Assembly: GCA_002435595.1 (NCBI GenBank)
Contig: DJBL01000026.1
Coordinates: forward strand, 1 to 40,708
Direction of reading: 5' to 3'
Source of the DNA: Stenotrophomonas maltophilia
Lineage (GTDB): Bacteria > Pseudomonadota > Gammaproteobacteria > Xanthomonadales > Xanthomonadaceae
Length of the DNA: 40,708 nt
Position numbers and translations under genes: made by a program. Shown here piece by piece: positions 16,891 to 25,255 of the stretch (position 1 is the stretch's first letter; the number at the start of each line of letters is the position of its first letter). The notes under the pieces were generated by a model. It was given only the letters and a program-made list of their open reading frames with translations. It did no database searches and was not told where the DNA came from.

Positions 16891-16923
16891 CCCCGTTGCC
16901 GTGCTCGCGGCGACGGGGTTCTT
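16891..16923 (+). terminator. Intrinsic terminator after the mscS-like gene
   Basis: CCCCGTTGCCG (16891-16901) pairs with CGGCGACGGGG (16908-16918) over 11 bp including one G-T pair, with a 6-nt loop, then TTCTT. It lies 10 nt after the stop codon. Confidence 0.8.
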
Positions 16924-16937
16924 CCCCCGGGGAAGAA
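16919..16937. repeat. 19-nt near-perfect palindrome
   Basis: TTCTTCCCCCGGGGAAGAA has two perfect 9-nt arms around a single central C. It begins in the T-run of the terminator and ends about 20 nt before the bglX -35 box. It could be a second terminator stem for minus-strand read-through or an operator. Confidence 0.55.
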
Positions 16938-16955
16938 AAATGAACGCCAAAATCA

Positions 16956-16983
16956 TTCACAACGGGCCCGGGAACGCTAGAAT
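16956..16983 (+). promoter_or_regulatory. Candidate promoter of the GH3 gene
   Basis: TTCACA (16956-16961) and TAGAAT (16978-16983) are 16 nt apart and would start transcription near 16990, right at the edge of the LacI-type operator. Confidence 0.6.
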
Positions 16984-16991
16984 CCCGGCCT

Positions 16992-17005
16992 TGTAAACGT
17001 TTTCA
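16992..17005. promoter_or_regulatory. LacI-family-type operator before bglX
   Basis: TGTAAACGTTTTCA is a 14-nt palindrome with a central AAACGTTT and one mismatched pair. It fits the general pattern of LacI/GalR-family operators, which are centred on CG. It lies directly after the predicted -10 box and ends 12 nt before the GTG start, where binding would block transcription. The same stretch overlaps no coding sequence. No LacI-type regulator is encoded in the window. Confidence 0.65.
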
Positions 17006-17017
17006 TAAGGACAGCCG

Positions 17018-19192
17018 GTGGCCGCCGATCGTATCGAAACCCTCATTGCCAAGATGACCGTCGAAGAAAAAGTCGGCCAGTTGGGTGTGTTCGCCGACAT
17101 GGTCCGGCCGTTCGCCCCGGACGTGAATCCGGAGGCCAACGTGCTCAACGCCGACCAGGTGCTGCAGCAGGTGCGCGAGGGCAAGGTGGGATCGCTGTTC
17201 AACGGCGTGGGCGTGGAAGCGGGCCGCCGCATCCAGCAGGTGGCGCTGGAAGAGAGCCGTCTGGGCATTCCGGTGATCCTGGCCGCCGACGTGATCCACG
17301 GCATGCGCACGGTGTTCCCGATCCCGCTGGGCGAAGCGGCCAGCTTCGAGCCGGACCTGGCCGAGCGCACGGCGCGCGCCACTGCGGTGGAAGCCACCGC
17401 GGCCGGCCTGCACTGGACCTATGCGCCGGCGGTGGACATCGCCCGTGACCAGCGCTGGGGCCGTGGCGCCGAGGGCGCCGGTGAGGACGTGGTGCTGGGC
17501 TGCCGTTTCGCCGCCGCCCGCGTGCGCGGCTTCCAGGGCCCGGACCTGCGCGCGGCCGACGCGCTGCTGGCCACCCCGAAGCACTTTGCCGCCTACGGCG
17601 CGGTGATGGCCGGGATGGAATACAACATGGTGGATATCTCCCCGCAGACCCTGCGCGATGTGCACCTGCCGCCGTTCCAGGCCGCCTTCGACGCCGGCGC
17701 ACTCACGGTGATGTCCTCCTTCAATGACATCAACGGCGTGCCCGCCAGCGCCAACGCCGAACTGCTCACCGACATCCTGCGCGGCGAATGGAAGTTCCCG
17801 GGCGTGGTGATCTCCGATTACACCGCCGACATGGAACTGGTCGCCCACGGCTACGCCGCCGATGACCGCGACGCCACCGCCAAGGCGTTCACCGCCGGCC
17901 TGGACCTGAGCATGCAGAGCGGCTTCTACGCCGAGCACCTGCCGGGCCTGATCGAGAGTGGCGAAGTGCCGATGGCCACGCTGGACGAGTCGGTGCGCCG
18001 GATCCTGCGCCTGAAGGATGCCATCGGCCTGTTCGACGACCCCTACCGGTCGCTGGACCTGGACCGCGAAGCGTCCACCGCGCACATCGCCGCGCATGAC
18101 GAACTGTCGCGCGATGCCGCGCGCCGTTCGATCGTGCTGCTCAAGAACACCGACGCGGTGCTGCCGCTGAAGAAGACCGGGCAGAAGATCGCGCTGATCG
18201 GCCCGTTCGTGCAGGACCGCGAGAACATCGAAGGCTGCTGGACCTTGTTCGGCGACAAGTCGCGTTACGTCAGCCTGGAAACCGGCGTGCGCGCGGCGAT
18301 CGGCGATGAGGCGCTGCTGGAAATCGTGCCCGGCTGCGATCTGGAAGCGGCCGTGCAGGATGGCATCGAGCAGGCCGTGGCCGCCGCGCTGCGGGCCGAC
18401 GTGGTGGTACTGGCACTGGGCGAACCGCAGCGTTACAGCGGCGAGGCGCAGTCGCGCGTGGAGATCACCCTGCCGGCCGCGCAGCAGGCGCTGGCCGAGG
18501 CGGTGGCCATGACCGGCAAGCCGCTGGTGGTGCTGCTGCGCAATGGTCGCGCGCTGGCGCTGCAGGGCGCGGTGCGCAATGCGCATGCGGTGGCGATCAC
18601 CTGGTACCTGGGGACCCAGACCGGGCACGCGGTGGCCGATGTGCTGTTCGGCGATTACAACCCGTCCGGCCGCCTGCCGGTGAGCTTCCCGCAGGTGTCC
18701 GGCCAGCAGCCGTTCTTCTACAACCACCCGCGCACCGGTCGCCCGGAACTGCCGACCATGTCCGAGTTCAAGGCGCGCTGGCGCGAGATCCCGAACGAGG
18801 CGTTGTATCCGTTCGGGCACGGCGTGGGCTACACCACCTTCGAGTACGGCGTGCCGCAGCTGAGCAGCAGCACGCTGGGCTGGGACGAGAGCCTGACCAT
18901 CAGCACCACGCTCACCAACACCGGCGCGGTGGCGGGTGAGGAAGTGGTGCAGCTGTACATCCACGACCGCGTGGCCAGCCGCGTGCGGCCGGTGCGCGAG
19001 CTGAAGGACTTCCGCAAGGTGGCCCTGCAGCCGGGCCAGAGCACCCAGGTGGTGTTCACCCTGGATCGCCATGCGCTGGGCTTCACCGGTCGCGATGGGG
19101 TGTTCGGCGCCGAGCCGGGCCAGTTCGACCTGTGGGTGTGCGCGTCCTCGGCCAGCGGCGAGCCGGTCAACGTCGAGCTGCGGGCAGGCTGA
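17018..19192 (+). CDS. bglX: GH3 beta-glucosidase without a signal peptide
   Basis: The 724-residue glycoside hydrolase family 3 enzyme has the N-terminal barrel (VEEKVGQLGVF to FDDPYR), the alpha/beta sandwich domain (LLKNTDAVLPLKK to LPVSFPQ), and a C-terminal fibronectin-III-like domain. The nucleophile is Asp267 in VVISDYTADMEL; substrate-site residues show in YAPAVDIARDQRWGRGAEGAGED and LATPKHFAAYG. It should release terminal glucose or xylose from beta-linked oligosaccharides. The GTG at 17018 with AAGGA upstream is the only start, since TAA at 17006-17008 is in frame. The usual signal peptide is therefore absent, and the enzyme is likely cytoplasmic. Confidence 0.93.
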   Translation: MAADRIETLIAKMTVEEKVGQLGVFADMVRPFAPDVNPEANVLNADQVLQQVREGKVGSLFNGVGVEAGRRIQQVALEESRLGIPVILAADVIHGMRTVFPIPLGEAASFEPDLAERTARATAVEATAAGLHWTYAPAVDIARDQRWGRGAEGAGEDVVLGCRFAAARVRGFQGPDLRAADALLATPKHFAAYGAVMAGMEYNMVDISPQTLRDVHLPPFQAAFDAGALTVMSSFNDINGVPASANAELLTDILRGEWKFPGVVISDYTADMELVAHGYAADDRDATAKAFTAGLDLSMQSGFYAEHLPGLIESGEVPMATLDESVRRILRLKDAIGLFDDPYRSLDLDREASTAHIAAHDELSRDAARRSIVLLKNTDAVLPLKKTGQKIALIGPFVQDRENIEGCWTLFGDKSRYVSLETGVRAAIGDEALLEIVPGCDLEAAVQDGIEQAVAAALRADVVVLALGEPQRYSGEAQSRVEITLPAAQQALAEAVAMTGKPLVVLLRNGRALALQGAVRNAHAVAITWYLGTQTGHAVADVLFGDYNPSGRLPVSFPQVSGQQPFFYNHPRTGRPELPTMSEFKARWREIPNEALYPFGHGVGYTTFEYGVPQLSSSTLGWDESLTISTTLTNTGAVAGEEVVQLYIHDRVASRVRPVRELKDFRKVALQPGQSTQVVFTLDRHALGFTGRDGVFGAEPGQFDLWVCASSASGEPVNVELRAG

Positions 19193-19275
19193 TCCGGCCT
19201 GCGTGGGCGGCCGTCATCGTCGTCTGACGTGATGGCCGCTAGGCTGGCTCCCTCGTGAAACCGATGGAGCCCCGC

Positions 19276-19908
19276 ATGCGACTGACCCGTACCCCCTTGT
19301 TGCTGGCCCTGGCCAGCCCGTTGTGGCTGGCCGCCTGCAGCCCGTCCACGCCGCCGGCCGAGCGCGCCGGCGCCGATCCGGCGCAGGGCCCGGCCACCGC
19401 GATTCCTGAAAGCCGGCCCACGCCGGGTGACACGGTGCCCGCGTCGGGGCTGTCACCCGATGCGGTCAGCGCAGGCACGCCGGCGCCGGATGCCGCCGCC
19501 ACGCCCACTCCGGCCACCGACGCGAGCGCCGCGCCGGGCACGGCCGCTGCCGACGACGTGCGCCAGCGCATCGACCGCATCCTGGGCGATGCAGCGCAGT
19601 ACGAAGCGGTATTCAACGCCTTCCAGAAGGCGGTCAACGGCAATGATCGCGCGGCGGTGGTGGAGCAGGTGCGCTTCCCGCTGAACATCGCCAAGGGCGG
19701 CAGGATCACCGGCCCGGGCGAGTTCCAGCGCAATTACGAACGCATCCTCACCCCGGCCGTGCGCAAGGTCATTGCCGCGCAGACCTTCGACACGGTCATG
19801 GTCAACCAGCAGGGCGTGATGATCGGCGATGGCCAGGTGTGGCTCAACGGCGCCTGCCTGGATACGGCCTGCAGCCGCACCGAGGTCAAGGTCGTGACCA
19901 TCCAGTAG
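19276..19908 (+). CDS. Lipoprotein of unknown function
   Basis: The 210-residue protein has a lipoprotein signal: RLTRTP, a hydrophobic run, and the lipobox LAAC. About 60 residues of Ala, Pro, Thr and Asp follow as a flexible tether. The C-terminal half (from DDVRQRIDRILGD) looks folded, with FNAFQKAVNGNDRAAVVEQVRFPLNI, which resembles small SnoaL/NTF2-like stress proteins, but I do not recognise a family with certainty. ATG 19276 has GGAG 6 nt upstream; a GTG at 19255 is in frame but adds residues before the signal. A TAGGCT box near 19240 may be its -10 element. Confidence 0.75.
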   Translation: MRLTRTPLLLALASPLWLAACSPSTPPAERAGADPAQGPATAIPESRPTPGDTVPASGLSPDAVSAGTPAPDAAATPTPATDASAAPGTAAADDVRQRIDRILGDAAQYEAVFNAFQKAVNGNDRAAVVEQVRFPLNIAKGGRITGPGEFQRNYERILTPAVRKVIAAQTFDTVMVNQQGVMIGDGQVWLNGACLDTACSRTEVKVVTIQ

Positions 19909-19923
19909 GCGCAGCGGGGCACC

Positions 19924-19951
19924 GACGCTGCCGGCCATCGCCGGCAGCGTC
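19924..19951. terminator. Hairpin between convergent genes
   Basis: A perfect 12-bp stem, GACGCTGCCGGC (19924-19935) with GCCGGCAGCGTC (19940-19951), closes a CATC loop. It lies 16 nt after the lipoprotein stop and 9 nt from the end of the opposing dehydrogenase gene. There is no T-run, so it may act in both directions. Confidence 0.65.
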
Positions 19952-19959
19952 GAGGTGGC

Positions 19960-21108
19960 TCAAGCCTTTGGGGTGAGCTTGAGCAGGCGCCCGTTCTTGC
20001 CGTCTTCGAGCAGCCAGATCGCCCCGTCCGGGCCTTGTTCCACTTCGCGGATGCGCTCACCCATGTCAAAGCGCTCGGCCTCGCGCGCGCTGTCGCCCTG
20101 GAAGGCCACCCGCACCAGCGCCTTGGACGAAAGCCCGCCGATGAAGCCGCTGCCCTTCCACTGCGGGAACAGCGTGCCGCTGTAGATGATGAAGCCTGCC
20201 GGGGAGATCACCGGCGTCCAGGTCACCTTGGGCGCGGCGAACTCGGGGCGGGTGCTGTGGTCGGGGATGTCGCGGCCGTCGTAGTGGTTGCCGTTGGAGA
20301 CGATCGGGTAGCCGTAGTTGGCGCCACGCACGATCAGGTTGAGTTCGTCGCCGCCGGCCGGGCCCATCTCGTGCACCCACAGCTTGCCGCGCGCATCGAA
20401 GGCGATGCCCAGCGCGTTGCGATGGCCCAGCGACCACACCTGTGCGGCCACCCCGCCCTGCGCGGCGAAGGGATTGTCGGCCGGCACGCTGCCATCGTCG
20501 TTGAGGCGCACGATCTTGCCGAGGTTGCTGGCCATGTCCTGGGCCGGGTCGAACTTCTGCCGCTCGCTGGAGGTGATCCACAGCTTGCCGTCCGGGCCGA
20601 AGGCCAGGCGGTGGCCGTAGTGGCCCTTGCCTTCCACCTTGGGCGTCTGACGCCAGATCACCTTCAGGTCCTTGAGCGATCCGCTGCCGTCGGCCGCCAG
20701 CGCCAGCCGCGCACGCGCCACGGCCGCGCCGCTGGTGGCGCCCGTGCCGGCTTCGGCATAGCTCAGGTACACCCACTGGTTCCTGGCAAAGCCGGGATGC
20801 GGCAGGATGTCGCCAAAGCCGCCCTGGCCGCCGTAGGCCACGTCCGGCACGCCGCTGATGGCGGCGGCCTTGCCGGTCTTCAGGTCCAGGTGCTGCAGTG
20901 CACCGGACTTTTCACTGACCAGCAGGCTGCCATCGGGCAGGAAGCTCATCGCCCAGGGCTCGTCGAAACGGGCTACCTCGGTGGCGGCGAATGGCCATTG
21001 GGCCTTCTCCAGCACAGGCGATGCAGCCTTGTCGGCGGCCACGCAGGCGGTGGTGAACACAGGCAGGGTGAGGGCGACGGCGAGCGAGAGCAGCAGCTTG
21101 CGGGTCAT
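19960..21108 (-). CDS. PQQ-dependent aldose sugar dehydrogenase (YliI/Asd-like)
   Basis: This exported 382-residue beta-propeller protein belongs to the soluble glucose/sorbosone dehydrogenase family. Landmarks are FDEPWAMSFLPDGSLLVSE, GGQGGFGDILPHPGF, GKGHYGHRLAFGPDGKLWIT, YGYPIVSNGNHYDG and GLSSKALVRVAF. Members oxidise aldoses in the periplasm with PQQ and calcium. The signal peptide MTRKLLLSLAVALTLPVFTTACVAA allows cleavage after VAA; a cysteine in TTAC is close to, but not a clear, lipobox. The start at 21108 is chosen because the signal peptide begins there. Whether the organism makes PQQ cannot be seen here. Confidence 0.9.
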   Translation of the reverse strand: MTRKLLLSLAVALTLPVFTTACVAADKAASPVLEKAQWPFAATEVARFDEPWAMSFLPDGSLLVSEKSGALQHLDLKTGKAAAISGVPDVAYGGQGGFGDILPHPGFARNQWVYLSYAEAGTGATSGAAVARARLALAADGSGSLKDLKVIWRQTPKVEGKGHYGHRLAFGPDGKLWITSSERQKFDPAQDMASNLGKIVRLNDDGSVPADNPFAAQGGVAAQVWSLGHRNALGIAFDARGKLWVHEMGPAGGDELNLIVRGANYGYPIVSNGNHYDGRDIPDHSTRPEFAAPKVTWTPVISPAGFIIYSGTLFPQWKGSGFIGGLSSKALVRVAFQGDSAREAERFDMGERIREVEQGPDGAIWLLEDGKNGRLLKLTPKA

Positions 21109-21282
21109 GGGGAATCTCCGGGTGGGGATACGATGGCCAGCCATGGTTGTACAGCATGCCTATCAACGCGGCGTGGACCATAGGTCATTGCCGGTAGGCG
21201 TGCGGCGTCGGATCGGCTACCGTTGGCCCGGGCCGCCCGCGGGGCGGCGTGCGGCTTGCCGCCCTCAAATGGAGTTGTATCA

Positions 21283-21720
21283 ATGAAGCAACAGGTGCAC
21301 AAACCGTCCCCCGCGTTCATCGCCGCCTCGTGGAGTGCGCTGCTGCTTGGCGCGGTCGCGTATCTGGTCGGCCTGTTCAATGCCGAGATGGCCCTCAACG
21401 AGAAGGGCTATTACCTCACCCTGCTGTTGTTCGGCCTGTTCGCCGCGGTGTCGCTGCAGAAGAGCGTGCGCGACCGCGTCGAGGACATTCCCGTCAGTGG
21501 GCTGTATTACGCGCTGTGCTGGTTCGCCCTGCTGGCCTCGCTGCTGTTGCTGCTGGTGGGCCTGTGGAACGCCACCCTGCTGCTGAGCGAAAAAGGCTTT
21601 TACGGCATGGCCTTCGCCCTGAGCCTGTTCGGCGCAGTGGCGGTGCAGAAGAACACCCGCGACCTGATGGCCGCGGGTGGTCGCGAACGCGTGGTGCCGT
21701 CGCTGCCCAGCAGCGACTAA
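21283..21720 (+). CDS. YiaA/YiaB-family inner-membrane protein
   Basis: The 145-residue protein has four hydrophobic segments arranged as two similar halves, each with the pattern LVGLFNAEMALNEKGYYLTLLLFGLFAAVSLQK and LVGLWNATLLLSEKGFYGMAFALSLFGAVAVQK. This duplication is the hallmark of the YiaAB family, whose function is unknown. GGAG precedes ATG 21283 by eight bases; a longer open frame upstream is rejected. It is divergent from the dehydrogenase gene. Confidence 0.9.
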   Translation: MKQQVHKPSPAFIAASWSALLLGAVAYLVGLFNAEMALNEKGYYLTLLLFGLFAAVSLQKSVRDRVEDIPVSGLYYALCWFALLASLLLLLVGLWNATLLLSEKGFYGMAFALSLFGAVAVQKNTRDLMAAGGRERVVPSLPSSD

Positions 21721-21746
21721 AGCACCGGGTAATGCCGCGCCGTGCC

Positions 21747-22094
21747 TCAGGTACCGCGCGGCACGCCCTTGTCCAAGTGCGCCTGGCGCAGGGCGGTGGA
21801 TTCATCCCAGCCGCGGCGCACGGCGTTGCGGGCCTGGTCCCAGGTCAGCTTGCTCTTGCCGCGCTCCTGCGCCCAGCGGGTTTCCAGTTCGGCTTCCACC
21901 TGCTCGTACGCGCGGATCATCTCGTCGGCGCGGGAGTAGTGGCCCAGCTGGTAGGCCGGCTCATAATCGTCGTAGAACTGGCTGTTGTCGTAGTACGGCT
22001 CGCTCGGAAAGCGTTCGCGCCAATAGTCCGAGACCGCCTGGCGCGGCACACCGTCTTCCGGCACCCGGCCGGGAATCTGGTAATCGGTAGGCAT
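21747..22094 (-). CDS. Small acidic tyrosine-rich protein, unknown function
   Basis: The 115-residue soluble protein has an aromatic, acidic centre (YYDNSQFYDDYEPAYQLGHYSRADE) and ends with LTWDQARNAVRRGWDESTAL. The combination of YDDYEPAYxLG with a later W-x-x-A-x-x-x-V-R-x-G-W recurs in a family of small uncharacterised proteins, often in stress settings. I do not know its activity. It is convergent with the YiaA-like gene, 26 nt apart, and begins 108 nt from the permease stop, so it is not part of the permease operon. Confidence 0.75.
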   Translation of the reverse strand: MPTDYQIPGRVPEDGVPRQAVSDYWRERFPSEPYYDNSQFYDDYEPAYQLGHYSRADEMIRAYEQVEAELETRWAQERGKSKLTWDQARNAVRRGWDESTALRQAHLDKGVPRGT

Positions 22095-22201
22095 GTGGTG
22101 GCTCCGGTTGGGTGAGGTTCCACCCTACCCAGTGGCCGGTTAACGGCGTGGACCCACGAGGTGAATGACACATCAAGCGTCGTCCACCGCGCGGTGTCTG
22201 T

Positions 22202-23500
22202 TCAGGCCGGTCGGTCCTTGCGCGGCAGCATGTAGATCACCGCGCCCACCGCGAAGGCGATGCCGGCGGCGGCGATGTTCTGCCAGCTGGCACTCACGAA
22301 CAGCGCCACGCACAGCACCAGCGCCAGCACCGGAATCACCGGGCCACCCGGCAGCTTCAGCGCACCGGGGCGGTCGCGGAAACGACGCGCCAGCACCAGC
22401 ACCGCGGCGGCCGTGCCGATATAGGCGAACAGGCGCGTGGTCATCGACAACAGCGCCAGCTGCACGAACGAGCCGGACAGCGCCAGCGCCAGTGCGATCA
22501 CGCCCTGGGTCACGATGGCTGCCGCCGGCGTGCGGAAGCGCGGGTGCACGTTGGCCAGCAGCTTCGGCCCGTAGCCGTCGCGGGCCAGGGCAAACAGGAA
22601 GCGCGGCCCCATCATCATGGTGTTGCTGTTGGTGCCCAGGATGGAAATGGTGGCGCCCACGGTGAGGATCAGCGCCAGCGCTTCGCCGCCGAAGCGGGAG
22701 GCGGCGTCGGCCAGCGGCGTGGGCGAGGCCGCCAGGTTGGCCAGCGTGCCCTGTGCCACCAGCTGTACCGCGCCGTAGATGACGGTGACGCTGATGATCA
22801 TGGTGATCAGCGCGAACGGAATGTCGCGGCGCGGATTCCTGTACTCGCCCGCGGCGGCCGGGATGTTCTCGAAACCGGCATAGGCGTAAAGCAGCAGCAA
22901 CGCCGCCTCGCCCATGCGCTGCAGGTCGTGCGGATCCGGGCGCACCCCGGAGAAGGCCAGGTCCATGTCCACGTAGAACGCGCCGATGGCCACGAACAGC
23001 AGCAGCGGCAGCAGCTTGCCGATCACCAGGATCACCCCGGTACGCGCCGCCGAACGCACGCCGGCCACGTTGACGGCGGTGAGGAAGCCCAGCGAGACCA
23101 CGATGATCAGCACGCGGCCGAGGTCGTGCCCGGCCCACGGCCAGAACCGCGCGACGGCGTCGGCCAGTGCATTGCTCAATGCTGCCGCCGAGCTGATCCG
23201 GGTGAGCCAGATCATCCAGCCGATCTCGAAGCCGGCAAAGCGGCCGAACGCCTCGCGTGCGTAGAGGTAGCTGCCGCCGGGTTCGTCGAAGTAGCTGGCT
23301 GCCTGCGCGTAGCAGAGCACCAGCAGTGCCACCACGATGCCGGCGGCAACCACGCCCCACAGGCTGAACGGCCCGAGCAGGGCGACGGTGGCCGCGGGCA
23401 GCAGGTAGATGCCACTGCCGATCACATCGTTGATCGACAGGCCGACGATCTGCCAGCGGCTGACCGCGCGTTCCAGCTGTGGATCGGCAGGGGCGCTCAC
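22202..23500 (-). CDS. APC-family amino acid permease
   Basis: The 432-residue inner-membrane protein has about twelve helices and the APC signature near the N-terminus (LSINDVIGSGIYLLPAATVALLG), followed by SYFDEPGGSYLYAREAFG and FENIPAAAGEYRNPRRDIPFAL. It should import an amino acid or small peptide-like substrate by proton symport; the substrate cannot be read. It starts with GTG at 23500, overlapping the transpeptidase stop by 4 nt, so it is translated as part of the leftward operon. There it is the best candidate for inner-membrane uptake of wall-derived amino acids or dipeptides. Confidence 0.93.
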   Translation of the reverse strand: MSAPADPQLERAVSRWQIVGLSINDVIGSGIYLLPAATVALLGPFSLWGVVAAGIVVALLVLCYAQAASYFDEPGGSYLYAREAFGRFAGFEIGWMIWLTRISSAAALSNALADAVARFWPWAGHDLGRVLIIVVSLGFLTAVNVAGVRSAARTGVILVIGKLLPLLLFVAIGAFYVDMDLAFSGVRPDPHDLQRMGEAALLLLYAYAGFENIPAAAGEYRNPRRDIPFALITMIISVTVIYGAVQLVAQGTLANLAASPTPLADAASRFGGEALALILTVGATISILGTNSNTMMMGPRFLFALARDGYGPKLLANVHPRFRTPAAAIVTQGVIALALALSGSFVQLALLSMTTRLFAYIGTAAAVLVLARRFRDRPGALKLPGGPVIPVLALVLCVALFVSASWQNIAAAGIAFAVGAVIYMLPRKDRPA

Positions 23501-24270
23501 CGTGCGGTCTCCGCCAGCACCGGCAATTGCAGCGGGCCCTGCAGGCGGTGGTACTCGCTGCGCGGCATCAGCACGAAACGCGGTTGCCGGGCCGGGTCCA
23601 GCCAGCCCAGCAGGGCCTGCATGTGGTCGGGCTGCATGGCCGTGCAGCCGGCGGTGGCCTCGCCCGGCGCGCGCCACAGGTGGGCGAAGATGCAGCTGCC
23701 CCGTCCTGGCACCGCCTGGGGGTTGTGCGCGATCACAAAGCCTTGGCGATAGCGCACATCGCCCGTGTTGTGCAGATCCAGCCGCATCGGCTCGGTGGAC
23801 CCTGCCACTGCCTCGGCGCCGACCACGTCGGCATCGACGATGCGGTTGTAATACGGCGAATCGGGCACGTCCATGCAGTAGCTGCTGGCCTGCATCGGCT
23901 GGTAGGGCAGGGCGCTGGCCAGCGTGGCGGCGTAGCCGAAGGCCGGGCCGATGGCGAACACGCCGGCCGGGCTGCGGCCGTCGCCTTCCTGCTTCTGCGG
24001 GCCGTCCGGCGGGGTCACCACCAGGCCGATGCCCCAGGCACTGCCGTTGCGGCCCACCGCCACGCTGAAGGCGCTGCCATGCGGCTGCCAGCCCTGCGCG
24101 GTGCGCTCGTAGGCCTGCAGCTGGCCCTCGGTGGCGTCCCAGTCGGCGGTGGTCACCACCACCACCTGCGCGCTGCTCAGCAGGGGCGGCACCGGCGGTG
24201 ACAGCGCGGCGGCGGGCAGGGTGGTGGCCAGCATGGCCACGGCAAGAACGGTACGCAGCAACGGCAGCAT
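23497..24270 (-). CDS. Exported L,D-transpeptidase-fold (YkuD) protein
   Basis: The 257-residue protein has a signal peptide ending near LPAAALS. The YkuD active site reads CIFAHLWRAPGEATAGC, with His197, Thr206 and the nucleophile Cys209 separated by 12 residues from the His. No LysM or other wall-binding domain is present. Members form or cut L,D bonds at the third residue of murein stem peptides. In this operon a hydrolytic role (L,D-carboxypeptidase-like) would fit as well as cross-linking, but that is inference. ATG 24270 has GGAG 6 nt upstream; the open frame begins with TTG five codons earlier. It starts 16 nt after the regulator stop. Confidence 0.88.
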   Translation of the reverse strand: MLPLLRTVLAVAMLATTLPAAALSPPVPPLLSSAQVVVVTTADWDATEGQLQAYERTAQGWQPHGSAFSVAVGRNGSAWGIGLVVTPPDGPQKQEGDGRSPAGVFAIGPAFGYAATLASALPYQPMQASSYCMDVPDSPYYNRIVDADVVGAEAVAGSTEPMRLDLHNTGDVRYRQGFVIAHNPQAVPGRGSCIFAHLWRAPGEATAGCTAMQPDHMQALLGWLDPARQPRFVLMPRSEYHRLQGPLQLPVLAETAR

Positions 24271-24285
24271 GGTGGACTCCGGCAA

Positions 24286-25134
24286 TCAGGTGTCGATCAG
24301 GTGTTCGATCCGTTCCAGGTTCACCCCGAGCTGGCGGTGGCGGTCCGGGTTGGCGTGGCACAACAGCACGAAGACGAAATCCAGCAGGGACTGCAACGAG
24401 GCACGGTACAGCAGTTGCGCGATGTGCGGCGCCGGGTCCTGCGCGCATACCACCAGCGCGGCATCGGCATGCGCGCGCAGCGGGTTGGCGCTGTGCCGGG
24501 TGATCGAGACCACCTTGCCGCCCATGTCCTGGAACTGGCGCGACAACTGGAACAACTGCGGCAGCTTGCCGAACTCGGAAAACACCAGCATCGCATCGCC
24601 CGGCCGCGCCGCCGACAGGTTGGCCATCATCAGGATCGGGTCGGCGTGGTGCACGGTGAGCATGCCCAGCAGCGACAGCCGCATGGCGAACTCGCGCGCA
24701 TACAGGCCGTCATCGCCCAGCCCGTAGACGAACAGCTTGGGCGCACCGTCGATCAGCTGCACGATCGCTTCCACGTCGGCCTGCGGGTTGGCCAGCCGGG
24801 TTTCTTCCTCGGCGGCGGCCTTGCTCGAACGCAGGCGCTGGGCGATGCCGGTGTAGTCGTCGCCCGCGGCCGGTGCCGGCGTCTGCGCCTGGCTGCCATT
24901 GCCGGCGCGCGCCACCGCCTCGCCGATCGAGTACTTCAGGTCCGGGTAGCCCTTGAAGCCCAGCTTCTGGCTGAACTTGACCACGCTGGACTGGCTGATG
25001 CCCAGCGCGCTGGCCAGCTGCTGGGAGGAGTAGTCGCGCAGCAGGTGGGCGTTGTCCAGGATGAAGTCGGCGATGCGGCGTTCGATCGCCGACATGTGGT
25101 CACGCTCGGAACGGATTTTCACCAGGGGTGGCAT
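24286..25134 (-). CDS. MurR/RpiR-family transcriptional regulator
   Basis: The 282-residue protein has an N-terminal RpiR helix-turn-helix (ERRIADFILDNAHLLRDYSSQQLASALGISQSSVVKFSQKLGFKGYPDLK) and a C-terminal sugar-isomerase (SIS) domain with KLFVYGLGDDGLYAREFAMRL and AMLVFSEFGKL. A linker of Ala, Pro and Gly separates them. Family members sense sugar phosphates; MurR itself responds to MurNAc-6-phosphate. The SIS domain here lacks an obvious Ser/Thr-rich phosphosugar loop, so the ligand may differ. The likely target is its own operon and the divergent one. ATG 25134 is favoured over 25095 on length. Confidence 0.9.
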   Translation of the reverse strand: MPPLVKIRSERDHMSAIERRIADFILDNAHLLRDYSSQQLASALGISQSSVVKFSQKLGFKGYPDLKYSIGEAVARAGNGSQAQTPAPAAGDDYTGIAQRLRSSKAAAEEETRLANPQADVEAIVQLIDGAPKLFVYGLGDDGLYAREFAMRLSLLGMLTVHHADPILMMANLSAARPGDAMLVFSEFGKLPQLFQLSRQFQDMGGKVVSITRHSANPLRAHADAALVVCAQDPAPHIAQLLYRASLQSLLDFVFVLLCHANPDRHRQLGVNLERIEHLIDT

Positions 25135-25197
25135 GGAGGGGGCATCAGGTCCGGGAGAGCCACCCCATGGGGGGCTGCGGCAGGTGGGATTGCGCGA

Positions 25198-25228
25198 ACG
25201 GTAGCCACGCATGGCGTGGTGCTACCGT
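25198..25228. repeat. GTAG-type palindromic repeat (REP/SMAG-like)
   Basis: ACGGTAGC (25198-25205) pairs with GCTACCGT (25221-25228), and inside it CCACGC with GCGTGG. The arms begin with GTAG and contain the same CCACGCATGGCGTGG core as the array at 38321-38678. This matches the plan of the GTAG palindromes known from Stenotrophomonas maltophilia. It sits between the epimerase and regulator genes and could affect how much transcript reaches the distal operon. Confidence 0.8.
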
Positions 25229-25255
25229 AGAAGACCGGCGAGGCGGATACAACGT

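Noticed and set aside
22185..22196. CACCGCGCGGTG palindrome next to the permease stop
   Set aside because: It is only 12 nt with no loop and no T-run, and such GC palindromes are expected by chance in this composition.
24270..24285. TTG start for the YkuD protein at 24285
   Set aside because: The ATG at 24270 has GGAG at proper spacing and starts right at the signal peptide; the TTG would add five residues without support.
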